Assembly (NCBI RefSeq): GCF_022201045.2
Contig: NC_068558.1
Coordinates: 1,364,001 to 1,428,000, forward strand
DNA length: 64,000 nucleotides
Reading direction: 5' to 3'
Source of the DNA: Citrus sinensis
Lineage: Eukaryota > Streptophyta > Magnoliopsida > Sapindales > Rutaceae
In this document: piece after piece, positions 1 to 10,490 of the stretch
Layout of the letters: each line of letters begins with the position of its first letter
Numbering within the stretch: the stretch's first letter is position 1
The notes under the pieces: model-generated
Seen by the model: the letters and a program-made list of their open reading frames with translations, nothing else
Told to the model about the DNA's origin: nothing
Databases searched by the model: none
Position numbers and translations under genes: made by a program

Positions 1-1627
1 TCTCAGTGAAGGAGAGAAAGGCGGGACGAGTGCCCAGCATCGTTTTCGAGCAAGAAGACGGCCAACATGGAGGGAATAAACGCCTCATTTCTGTCCAGAC
101 TAATCAGATCAGGAAGCTCGTTGGCCATTTAGGTCGCTCGTTTTTCGTTTCTAGATTATTTGATCTTGAAGTTAGGTCGGAGTTTGGCTCCGGTGACCTC
201 ATTGAAAAAGTCCGGGTCCTGCCCAGAAAGGTTTCTCTCTCTCTCTTTTATTTTTTTTGTTCTTTTTTTTTGTTATGTGTGGAAAATGAGTAATTTCTAA
301 TCAAAACTTATTTTGATAACTTTATTTTTAGATTGATAGGTTAATAAAATGAAATTTTGTGAGTGAAAGTTTTGATTTTTGGTATATTTATTGTCTCTAA
401 TATTTGCTTTAATTTTATTTGAATGCATCAGGTACATCTACATTCTGGCACGGATGCACCACTTAATGTGACCTTCTTAAGGGCACCTCCAGAAGCTTTG
501 CTGAAGATTGATGTTCCACTTGTCTTTAGAGGAGATGATGTGTCCCCTGGTCTAAGAAAAGGTATGGAGTAATGCAATTGTTTTTTAATAATAGATTATC
601 AATTGTATTTTCTTCTGCAGTTCCATGGATTGTTCCCTTTAGTTGCATTCTCTGTATAATTTGTTGGTGGGCGTAATTGTATTTGTAGGTTCCATTCGTT
701 TAAGGATACATGTCTTTGGACAATCATATTTAGCTTAGAGCATTAAATTTCACTTCTATTTCATCAGTTTAGCTCCCACGCATTTCACTTAAACCCATTG
801 TCATAGCACAAGATTATGAAATTGAGTATATCATATGGTTGTAGGTTTCCATCCACAAAAGAAAGGATTGTATACCTTCATTTAGACTTTTTTTTTTTTT
901 TCTTTCCTGGGCCTTTTTCATTTAGTATCATAAATAGTTGACTGTCTTTTTTCAGGACAGCTTGTACAGTTCGTTTGTCTGAACCTTGGAATTCTGGTTC
1001 ATTGTTGGAGATGCTGATGAGAAACTTGTTAAACAATGGTGATTTTTCTTTAGAAATTACAAGGATGTTTCAAGTTAATAAAACTTAGTGTAAATGTGTT
1101 AAATGATGTTGGGTTATTCAAGACTGCAGAGCTTTAGCAGCAAAAAATGATAAGCTCAGTTTAGTAATGAAATGAGATGTCTATTACTTTTTCACAGAGC
1201 ATGTGTGCTGCTACCTCAAATAGTTTAACTCACTCCTTATAATGCTCGAGTGACAATGCACCTTATTTCCCAGTGCCATCTTCAATGAAAGTTTTACTAG
1301 TTTTTAATCATTGATTTAGTTTCCGTAATTAAATTTTGTTACTTGATCTAGTTGATGTTTGTTGCTTTAACCTGTACAGTATTTAATATTTATGTAATTT
1401 TTGCAGGGGGTTATTTGAATACTATCAAGAGGACTGTTAAGTTCCTTTGTCCAGCAGACATTGTCCCTCCGTATATTGATGTCGATCTAAGTGAGTTGGA
1501 TGTGGAACAGAAAATTTTAGCAGGAGACCTCAAGGTTCATCCAGCATTAAAGCTTCTTCGGTCAAAGGACGAGCCTGTCTGTAAGATTGCGGGAGGCAGG
1601 GTTTCTGATCAAAAGAAATCAAAATAA
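1..1627 (+). CDS. Organellar bL25-type ribosomal protein (partial, 5' end outside window)
   Basis: Probable mitochondrial or plastid 50S ribosomal protein of the bL25/CTC family (annotated in plants as ribosomal protein L25/Gln-tRNA synthetase anticodon-binding domain protein), which binds 5S rRNA in the large subunit. Three exons are visible: <1-230, 432-561 and 1407-1627 (TAA). Junction phases agree (phase 0, then phase 1), and all introns are GT-AG. The first exon is already in frame at base 3, so the start codon and targeting peptide lie upstream of the window. Exon 1 contains LISVQTNQIRKLV and VRVLPRK; exon 2 reads VHLHSGTDAPLNVTFLRAPP; exon 3 contains the TVKFLCPADIVPPYIDVDLS block typical of the bL25 C-terminal beta domain and ends in a lysine-rich tail. 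Family assignment rests on recognising these blocks. The target organelle cannot be decided here. An ATG at 1352 lies inside intron 2 and is not a start. Confidence 0.85.
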
Positions 1628-2350
1628 GTACCTCAGCAATTCTTGAAACTATGGTTAATGAATCAATCTCCAGGTTTAACCGGACTATGAGTATATGAAG
1701 ATGTGAGGTCCCATTTCTTCATCACACAGTCATAATCTTGTAATACCAGATTAGGAATTGCGAATTTAGTTTTATCTCTCCAACCATCATTCTTCTTTAT
1801 CCCATTTGAATAGGCTGCAGTGGGTTTGTGGTTAAGCGGAGCAGATTCCGATTAAGAGTGTACCTCATTAATCCAGTTAGTGATTATTTTTTACTTTTAT
1901 ATTTTTGCCTCTGATCTTGCTTTGCTACCAAGTCACACAAACTGTCAGAGATCACTCTTTTCTATTGTACTGTTTCTTCAAAACATCATATTTTAGTGTG
2001 TACATGGCTAACAAGACATGCTTTTCTAGGGTTCACAAAAGTGATGTTTTCTTGAGAACAATTGAGTTTAAAATAGAAATACTCACACACATATATGTAT
2101 ATTCCTTCCTATTAAGCATATTTTCTGTAATATGGGATGGAATATTAATGAAATGCTCCTTGCTTTTTTGTCTTCACGTAATTTTATGAGAATCTTGGCA
2201 ATGTCAAATGTGTATGGTATGTGATCGATTACTTATACTATGGACATTTTATTGTGGATTTCTTGTGGTTTCCCTGTTAGTAATGGCAATTAGTAGTATC
2301 ACAAAACATTGCAGCTAATCAACTCTTCTGAGTCCCTAAATAATCTGCAC

Positions 2351-2675
2351 TCTAAGTCGACCGACTAATGCATCCTTGTCGGCGTGGTGTAAATGATGAA
2401 TTCTTATGTGTCTTGTGGAAGGATGAAACAAGAGAGCGAGAAAATTTGCAGATGAGGACAATGTAGTATTTGCACTACATTCTGAAATAGAATCATTTGG
2501 GGCCCCATCCCATAACTTCACTCTTTCTTCTAAGTCGACCGACTAATGCATCCTTGTCGGCGTGGTGTAAATAATGAATTCTTGTGTGTCTTGTGGAAGG
2601 ATGAAACAAGAGAGCGCGAAAATTTGCAGATGAGGACAATGTAGTATCGCACTACATTCTGAAATAGAATCATTT
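2351..2675. repeat. Direct duplication of about 148 bp (2 copies)
   Basis: Bases 2351-2498 and 2529-2675 are near-identical direct copies (148 and 147 bp, offset 178 bp). They differ by a few substitutions and a 1-2 base indel near the end. Each begins with TCTAAGTCGACCGACTAATG and ends with GAAATAGAATCATTT. The high identity implies a recent local duplication. No coding potential is evident in either copy. Confidence 0.9.
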
Positions 2676-2988
2676 ATATAGATTCTCTGCCTTCAATGGT
2701 CAACGAAGCTATGCAGTTGGGTGCATATGAAGTAAAAGCTAGCATGTATCTCTTGTATTGCTTGCAAACGTGACTTCCATGAAATGGAAAAATGATTGGG
2801 AAACAAAATCACACTTAAAAGCGTCGTCGTTTTGGGTGAATTTCAAAAACGAAAATTAAACTCATTTGTTTTGGGCATATTTTTATTAAGGTTCAGTTAA
2901 CATTTTGTACATATGTAAGTGCTCTATAATCCTATTGTCATCTTGTTAGATAAAACTGAAGTATTCGTAATTGATTATTTTTTATCTT

Positions 2989-3019
2989 TCTCTCTCTCTC
3001 TCTCTCTCTTCTCTCTCTT
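2989..3019. repeat. (TC)n microsatellite
   Basis: A run of TC dinucleotides with one interruption, just upstream of the SINE insertion. Confidence 0.9.
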
Positions 3020-3055
3020 TCCCCTCACAATTTCCTCTAATTATGGCAGTATTAA

Positions 3056-3417
3056 ATCATTGCCCTAACCACTTGGGTTTAGCCCAAGTGGCTAGAGCCC
3101 CTCCCTCACAAATGTGAGGGAAGGGGTTCGAGCCTCCGCAGTTGCATTGTAGGGGTTTAATTTAAATATTCTTCCTTGGAGCCCTTGAGCTCGAGTGAAG
3201 ACAGTCTTTCTCCCAGGATGGGAGTTTGACATCCCTCGAATATTTGAGAGGGTTAAAAATCTGAGCAGTGTCATATCAGCATTCATATCAATAGGACTCA
3301 GTATAAATATATGATTGTACATATCAATTATACTCTCATGTAATATGAGTTGTAATTTGAACTGTAATTTGAGCAATAGTCTCATGTAATCAAAAAAAAA
3401 AAAAAAATCATTGCCCT
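3056..3417 (+). mobile_element. tRNA-derived SINE with target-site duplication
   Basis: A short interspersed element inserted in the + direction. The 11-bp target-site duplication ATCATTGCCCT is present at 3056-3066 and 3407-3417. An internal RNA polymerase III promoter is visible: box A-like TAGCCCAAGTGG at 3080-3091 fits TRGYNNARNNGG, and box B-like GGTTCGAGCCT at 3125-3135 is one mismatch from GGTTCRANYCC. The boxes are about 33 nt apart, as in tRNA genes. The body is about 325 bp and ends in an A run at 3392-3407 directly before the second target copy. The perfect duplication and intact A-tail point to a fairly recent insertion. No protein is encoded; SINEs depend on LINE machinery. Confidence 0.85.
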
Positions 3418-3814
3418 GCTGTTCAGTGTTCAGTAAATGTTCTGTTTTATCTTATCATGAAATATAAATGGGTCACAACTGGGTCTTTGCTGCCAATTAA
3501 TATCATTATTTCCTAATTAATGAAATGCGAAGAGTTATTTCAAAATACAAACTTGTAGTGCGCTGTACAAATTGTTACATATATGATATCAAAATGTACA
3601 TACAAGCGAACATCTATACTTGGTTAAGTTAAAATCAGCCAGACAAATGGAATATCACGTTTCTATGCTTGCCAAATATCTCCCCATCACGGGGCGCTAT
3701 ATGTTTTTGCCATGCTGCTAGTCATGGTGAGTCATTGCTTTAAATTTGGTGGCAAAGAAAAGAGCATGAATACTTGGCAAAACATCTGATATCTTTGTAG
3801 AGGCTGCAGAGAAG

Positions 3815-5922
3815 ATGCTGGAGAAAAGTTTGCAGGCAATTTTTCTGCTCTCATTGGTATCGTTTACTTATTCATTCCCTCTCTCAACAAACAAGAGATG
3901 GATTATCAATGCATCTACAGGGCAACGAGTGAAGTTAGCCTGTGTCAACTGGCCCGCTCATTTGCAGCCCATGCTAGCTGAAGGACTTGACAAGAAGCCG
4001 TTAGGTGAAATCGTGGCAGCTGTGGTCAAGATGCATTTCAATTGTGTTCGTCTCACTTGGTCAACTTTCATGTTCACTCGTCCCAACTATGGTCATATTA
4101 GCGTCTCACAAACACTTGATTCACTGGACTTGAAAGAGGCCAAGCAAGGGATTTCCAAGAACAATCCTTTTATCTTGAACATGACGCACATTCAAGCTTA
4201 TGAAGCAGTAGTTGGTGAACTTGGAGCACAAGGTATCATGGTGTTGCTTGATAACCACATTAGCAAGCCAGATTGGTGTTGTTCTAATACCGACGGGAAT
4301 GGTTTCTTTGGTGATCGGTACTTTGATCCGAATGAATGGATGAAAGGTTTATCTTTCGTGGCCGATCGCTTTAAGGAGAAACGTCAGGTGCACTAAATTT
4401 TCACTTTTAGATATTACAAGATCTTGTCCCTAGAGTTTGACCAAGCGATTTTTAAAGAATTTTGTTTGAGTTCAAACCTTAAGAAGGTAGGGGTTAAAAA
4501 AGTCAATATGAGAATTGCCCACCTGGTCGAGGATTTTAGACTTTATTAAAGTTTAGAAAAATTATTAAATTGTGTAATTTAATAGTATAATACTATTACA
4601 TTCCATTATTAAACTGCACGGTTTACTAATTTTTACAGACTTTAACAAATTTAAGATTTTGATTTGAAAAATATTACATAATCTTAAATTATAATCTTCC
4701 ATGTTCGATCACTAATGTTAAAATCAAACTAAAAAGATTGTATGGACAGTCAACTAATTTTATATGTAAGTTAATTGATACATCTTATTATACTGTAGGT
4801 GGTGGCTATAAGCTTGCGAAATGAACTACGTGGTCCACGCCAAAATGAGCCTGATTGGTACAAATACATCAGCGAAGGAGCAAGAGTGGTGCACAAAAGA
4901 AACCCACACGTCCTTGTTTTTGTTTCGGGCCTAAATTTTGACTTAGACCTCCGCTTTTTACAGAAAAGCCCCTTGGCATTAGACTTGGATAACAAGTTAG
5001 TGTATGAGATACACTGGTACTCATTTAGCCAAGACCAGAACATGTGGAAAACACAACCAACGAACATAGTTTGTTACAAAGTGACCCAATCGTTTATCAA
5101 CAGAGCGGTTTTTCTCACCACTCGTAAGAACCCGGCTCCTCTTGTTCTGAGTGAATTTGGCTTTGATCAGAGAGAAGTAAACCTCGCGGACAATTTGTAC
5201 ATGACCTGCTTAATGGCATATGCTGCTGAGACAGACTTGGACTGGGCCTTATGGGCTCTCCAAGGAAGCTATTATTTGAGAGGAGGCCTAAAGGGGGCGG
5301 AGGAGACTTTCGGAGCTTTGGATTCTACATGGCAGCGTCCGAGAAATCCCAACTTCTTAGAAAGGCTTAGGTTTCTGCAGACAAAGACTCACGGTATGGT
5401 TAACTAATTTACTAGCTAGATACTACTAATGTGTTGTACACACTGATGGAGATGTGAAACTTGTCTATTTCAGTTCCAACTACAAGCCGTACAAGAACAT
5501 CCTACATAATATTTCATCCACTGAGCGGCAACTGTGTTAATGCAAATGCAAGAAATGAACTTTATGCTAGCAATAGAGGCCCATTTAGCCGCTGGAGCTA
5601 CGGTGGCGATGGGACTCCAATCAGGTTGATGGACAGATCTCTCTGCCTTAAGGTTGTGGGCGATGGGCTCCCACCAATGCTGTCAAATGACTGCCAGAGC
5701 AACCAAAGTGCATGGAGCTTGGTTTCAAGTTCCAAGCTGCATTTAGCTACCAAAGATGACGAACATGGAGGAGAGTTACTATGCTTGCAGGTATCTCCAA
5801 CTAACTCTTCTCAAGTAGTAACAACCAAGTGCATTTGTGTTGGAGATGATTCCAGTTGCCTGCAAAATCCACAGAGCCAGTGGTTTAAACTTGTTTTAAC
5901 CAATGTACTTTCCCTTGCATAA
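3815..5922 (+). CDS. Secreted glycoside hydrolase family 5 protein with C-terminal ricin-B-like lectin domain
   Basis: Encodes a 538-aa GH5 (cellulase-fold) enzyme of the plant clade annotated as glycosyl hydrolase 5 family protein. Exons are 3815-4387, 4799-5393 and 5474-5922; frames join at phase 0 and then phase 1. Residues 1 to about 20 form a signal peptide (LQAIFLLSLVSFTYS), implying secretion to the apoplast. The TIM-barrel segment shows LLDNHISKPDWCC, the acid/base motif RNEL (Glu about 200), IHWYSF (about 262-267), and the nucleophile context LVLSEFGFD (Glu about 310). Both catalytic glutamates are present, so it looks catalytically competent. From about residue 390 a beta-trefoil-like ricin-B/CBM13-type module follows (CLKVVGDG, SQWFKL). 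The start is the only ATG that puts a signal peptide in frame. The substrate is unknown; plant members of this clade are poorly characterised and may act on beta-glucans or mannans. Confidence 0.9.
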
Positions 5923-8900
5923 ACTAATCTTTGAGGACGGTAATGAAATTTATTCGGTAAGCTCTTCATTTATGATTCGATTGAGATCATCTATTCATCT
6001 TGCATTTAACTATTTAATTTTTTTGTGGGTGTTAAAGTGAAAAAATAAATCACAGTCATCCTAATTAACAAGATAAGTAGAGTAGGATCTTCATTCTTTC
6101 ATAAAGCACTAACATCTCTCGGATTTCGAGGAGCTGGCTTCTGGGCATTTTAACCTTTCTCATACTAATTTAGAGTTTGGTTTCACATTTTACCACCACT
6201 TTATTGCTGTAAAGAGGGGGATAAAGTCTTGTAAGAAACATTCTCAATGAAAAATTAAGCCGTATATTACAAATTCTTTTAATCTCGTTTATGATGAGCT
6301 AGCTGTTTTCAAAATAAATGTACATTTGTCAGAGTATTATTTGAGGAGAGCATAAATAATGCGCTGAGCTGTGTCTGGCTATAGGACATTCTTGACGAGC
6401 GTTGCAACCACAATGTACGACAAAAATAAAATAAAATAAAATAAGGAGCCGGACCTTAAAAATTATTGCGGCTGGAAACAATAAAAGTGGAAGAGGGACT
6501 CTCATTGGCGTCGACAATAAGAGATGAAAAAGAAAACGATAAATGGGCCACCCTCTATCTCAAAGAGAAAGCAAATGGCACAAAAATGCCGAACTTGTGA
6601 TTACCATAATGATGATTTTCATAGGAGTATTTTTTGTTCGAGACAAAACCAATATTCTTTTCAGTTTTCAAAAACATTCAGATTAATCTATCGGCAGTAT
6701 GTATGAAGGTGGGACATGTTTCAAGATTAAAGTATCCTACTACCTAAACAAGACAAATTATAACAAATCAGTGTATCTTAATGGATAAGATGCAAAAGCT
6801 ATTGCGCTCAATTTTTTTTTTCTTTTAAAGAAAAGAAAAGAAACACTTATGCTTTACCAAATAATTTATAATCTTTTATTTATTGGCTCAAAATGTTCGA
6901 AAAGAAATTAAAAAAATTTTAATGTATATATTTTTTAAAAGAAAACCTTCATTCAAACAAAAACAAAAACACCAATAAACCAATTCGCTTTACCCATTCA
7001 ATTATAATACGATACATCAAACCAGATTTAACGTTGCTTATCTCAATTATATATATATATATAAATAGTTTCTTAAATAGTAGTTTTGTTTTCAACTTTA
7101 ATTTATTCATTTGTGGTGATTTAGAGGCAACATTGAAAGTATATAATAGTAGTTGGCAAAACGCATTACGCAAATGTGCGGATATATATATATATATATA
7201 TAAAGGTAGGACATATATTTATTAAAAATTTAGTTGCATGGCAGTGGGCACTAATGCTGAAGTTGGGGAAAAGCACCGTGGTGTAGGGAGTAGGTTCTTT
7301 GACTCGCTTTTTGAAAAGAATGCTACCCTTTAGAAAAGTTGGCAAAAACATAGCATGCAGACCTGCCCAATCACTTCTTCCTTTTGATAATAATAATAAT
7401 AATAATAATATTAAACATAGAAGAGGATTTTACTTAGGCTGCTGTTTCAGTAACTCGACCTAGCTATAAAGTGGAAATGGCTGGTTCAAACCTCAAACTC
7501 CACGTCAATCCATTTGATTCTATAAATCTCCAGGCTTTTGCTTTCCAATTGATTGACTCTTCTGCACACTAATGGAGGCATAATTGAATCTTGAATTAGT
7601 TTTTCATGAAACCCAATTTTCGCTGAAGCCTATAACTCAAAAAGGTTGAAGTGGTCCACTACTCCAGTGTGGCAATGGTAACTGATTAATTAAAGAGCAA
7701 AGGTACTACTAGTAAGGCACATTGAATTGAAAGAAGACGATACAGTAGTTGTTAGACCCCTTCTCCGGGGACCCTAACTTGTAACATGGGTACGTCAACA
7801 GCCAACTCATCATCCGACGGTTGCCATCAACTATATTATTATTTATGATATATCTTCTCTCCCACTCGACTCGACGGTTGAATGAAAGAGAAAGCTTTCA
7901 GTGAGGCCTAGGCAGATGGACAGTAAGTATACAAGTACGCTATTATTATATATCAGTTCTAAAACGAAAGCAAGCATTGGTGTCGTGTGGCAGCCTTTTC
8001 TCGGTCTTGGTTAAAACACATCACACATCCTCAAAAGAAAGCGACTCGGTTGGCTTACATTACAGATATCAATTTGGACTGAGTCATTGAGATTTGAGAG
8101 GGCAATTCAAGAGAAAAATCTTGCAAGTCAAAGCTTACAAGGGCCAATTCAAATACAAGACTGGGCTGACCGGCAACGTGCCCATTACCTTCAGCCTTCA
8201 GCGTAAACTGTGTCAGTGACTGTAGCTGGCTTCATTCCACTTCTACGTAAGACTTTCCTTTTTCTTACTTTTCTCTAGCTCTCCAACCAGGAAGTTTCCT
8301 CCAGCCCAATCACGTCACAATAGTTTCATTTCATCATCGTCAATGGTAGAAATCCTAACAAAAAACACACAATTCTGCATTAGGATTAAGGAAAAACTGC
8401 ACAAAAAAACGCAATTATTGGTTACTCATTTTCACTTTCTTAATTTCTTTTCTTTTCTTTTCTTTTCTTTTCCTCTTCGCTTTCGAAATCGGATATGTCT
8501 AAAAAGGTAAAAGCGTAGTTGTCCGTTTAATTAAAATAAAACCAAACCAAACCTGTATGTGTGCATGTATGTGTGCGTATATAGGTAGAGTGGACGTAGT
8601 AACAACACTTGCCTTGAGTTACAAATAATAATAGCACTCAATCGTCAGTATCAATATCTGACTTGCAGACTGCACTCACATGACTGACCTGCAACACGTA
8701 TTACTTACATTAGCAGACAAATTAAAAGCGATCCCCCTCTCTGTGTGCAAAGATCAAAAATAAATGAAAAGCCTTACCATTTCTGCTGACTCTGTCACCA
8801 ATTTTTCAGTACTAGTCTGTTCCCTCCATTAACCCACACCATTCCCTCCATTAACCCACACCATCCCCTCCTCATTCCTCATCTCCTTTTCCCCCTTCTT

Positions 8901-9028
8901 ACTTTCCCTTTTACCACCACCACCATATCTAATTACCTAATATCTAATAAAAGCAACCACCACCGAATATCTCCTATCTCTTCACTAGCTCAACCTCACT
9001 AGTCACTACTATTCTGGCTCTCCCAAGC
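5923..9028. other. Spacer upstream of MAKR2-like gene
   Basis: About 3.1 kb without a credible gene. It holds an (AAAAT)n stretch near 6421-6444, (TA)n at 7051-7066 and 7180-7201, (ATA)n at 7387-7411 and (CTTTT)n at 8446-8472. A 22-bp tandem duplication (TTCCCTCCATTAACCCACAC core) lies at 8820-8863 in the C/T-rich leader of the next gene. The CT/CA-rich region 8820-9028 is probably promoter and 5' UTR of the MAKR gene. Confidence 0.6.
8820..8863. repeat. 22-bp tandem duplication in the MAKR leader
   Basis: Two adjacent copies of a 22-bp unit starting TTCCCTCCATTAACCC, about 170 bp before the MAKR start codon. The region is pyrimidine-rich and probably transcribed as 5' UTR. Confidence 0.85.
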
Positions 9029-10490
9029 ATGGAAGCTTTCAGCTTGCTCAAGTACTGGCGCGGCACCGCCGCTGGCGCCGGCTTTGTCACTGGTGGCGAC
9101 GGTGGTGCTACTTTACGCAACACTACCACCACCACTACTATTGTGACAGCAGTCAGTACTCACCACGCGGCGGTGGAGACTGACGACGACGACCACGACG
9201 ACGGTCCCTTTTTCGACTTGGAGTTTGCTGTTCAAGATCAAGATGATGAAGCCGAAGAAGATGGAGATGAAGATGATGGAGAAGAACAAGTAGTTGGCAG
9301 AAACAACGGGGACGAAAACGACGACGTTGGCTCTGAAGACGAAATTACGGACGAAGAAGGAGAGTTCAACTTCACGATTTCTTCTAATTCAAGCGGCAAC
9401 GACCGTACGGATCAGCATCTCACGCTTTCTCCGTCCGATGACTTGTTCTTTAAAGGAAAGCTTGTGCCTATTGAGCCTTCTTCTCTCGTATTCGACTCGG
9501 CGGCCGAGCCTAATTCCAAGCCGCAATTTCCAGTCTCCCTGTTGAAATCGGCAACCAAGTTTCGAGTCTCCATGTTAGGTTTCAAAAAAACCAAACAAAA
9601 TGCCACTGAAAAAGTCTCAGAGAAAAACAACGGATCTGTTGATGCCACTGCGGCCGCCGTTGCTGATACTCCTCCGCCGCCGCCGTCGCCGCCGAAACAA
9701 CAACAACAGAAACAAGAAGCTGAAAAAGACAAGCAAAGCAAGTTTTTTACGGTCAAATTCAAAGTGGAGGAAGTTCCAATTATGTCCTTGTTCACGAGAG
9801 ACAACAACAGTTCAAGGAAGTCGCAGAAACACAATGCTGAAGATTCAGAGGAGAAGAAGTTCTCCAAAGATGTCATGCAAAAGTACTTGAAAAAGGTTAA
9901 GCCTCTATACGTGCGAGTTTCGAAACTGAAGTTCTCAGGTCAGTTAAACTCAGGCGCCGTTACAAAGTCCGTCCAGTCAACGCTCTCAACAGCTGGTCAA
10001 AAGCCGAATCAGCCTAAATCAACGGCTGAGAAGAGCCCTCTGCCGGATGCGGAGGTCGCTGGTGAAACTTTTGTTCAACTCAAGAGTCAAAAGCAAGCGA
10101 ATATTCCGGAAAGGCTTAAAGTTGTGTGCAAGCATTTAGGGAAGAGCCGATCGGCTTCGTCGGCTGTGGCTGCCGCACCGGCCGGAGTTGTTACTTCGAG
10201 GAGAGATGATTCACTGCTTCAGCAACAGGATGGGATTCAAAGCGCTATTTTGCATTGCAAGCGATCCTTCAATGCCTCGAGAGGTACTAATTAATTTCTT
10301 CGATTTCTTTATAAAGAAAATGTGAATAATAAATAATATTTCATTTATATTTTATTCTTGTGTGCATTTTTCACACACAGATTCCGAGTCTTCTTTGTTA
10401 GCAAGGTCGGTGAGCGATCCGTCTCATCAGAAATTTGATTTATCCAGAAAATCATCGGATCAAGGAAAAGATGGCAGCTTTGAGCCATAG
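9029..10490 (+). CDS. MAKR2: Membrane-associated kinase regulator (MAKR2-like)
   Basis: Encodes a 454-aa protein of the MAKR/BKI1-related family, plasma-membrane-associated regulators of leucine-rich-repeat receptor kinases in hormone and peptide signalling. Exons are 9029-10283 and 10381-10490, with a 97-bp GT-AG intron at phase 1. The family N-terminus MEAFSLLKYWRG is present. The C-terminal block DSLLQQQDGIQSAILHCKRS is well conserved, followed after the intron by DSESSLLARSVSDPS. Between them lie a very acidic, Asp/Glu-rich stretch (about residues 50-115), a Pro/Gln run (about 213-228), and a basic segment (KYLKKVKPLYVRVSKLKFSG, about 290-310) of the type that binds anionic lipids in this family. 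The protein is otherwise disordered-looking and low in complexity. The ORF antisense to the middle of exon 1 is a shadow. Assignment to MAKR2 rather than another MAKR rests on the N-terminus. Confidence 0.88.

Larger units (their letters stand above)
1628..3814. other. Spacer between bL25 and GH5 genes
   Basis: AT-rich spacer. Apart from the direct duplication, the (TC)n tract and the SINE listed separately, I see no gene or RNA. The first few hundred bases after 1627 are probably the bL25 3' UTR. Confidence 0.6.

Noticed and set aside
1352-1406. In-frame ATG upstream of the last bL25 exon
   Set aside because: It lies within intron 2, upstream of a clear AG acceptor whose phase matches exon 2.
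7440-7500. tRNA-like A and B box motifs (TAGCTATAAAGTGG, GGTTCAAACCT)
   Set aside because: The boxes are only about 10-15 bases apart, far too close for a tRNA or SINE promoter, and no cloverleaf can be drawn.
9412-9876. 154-aa minus-strand ORF
   Set aside because: Antisense shadow of the MAKR2-like exon 1; Cys/Gly/Ser-rich composition mirrors the Pro/Gln/Lys codons on the coding strand.
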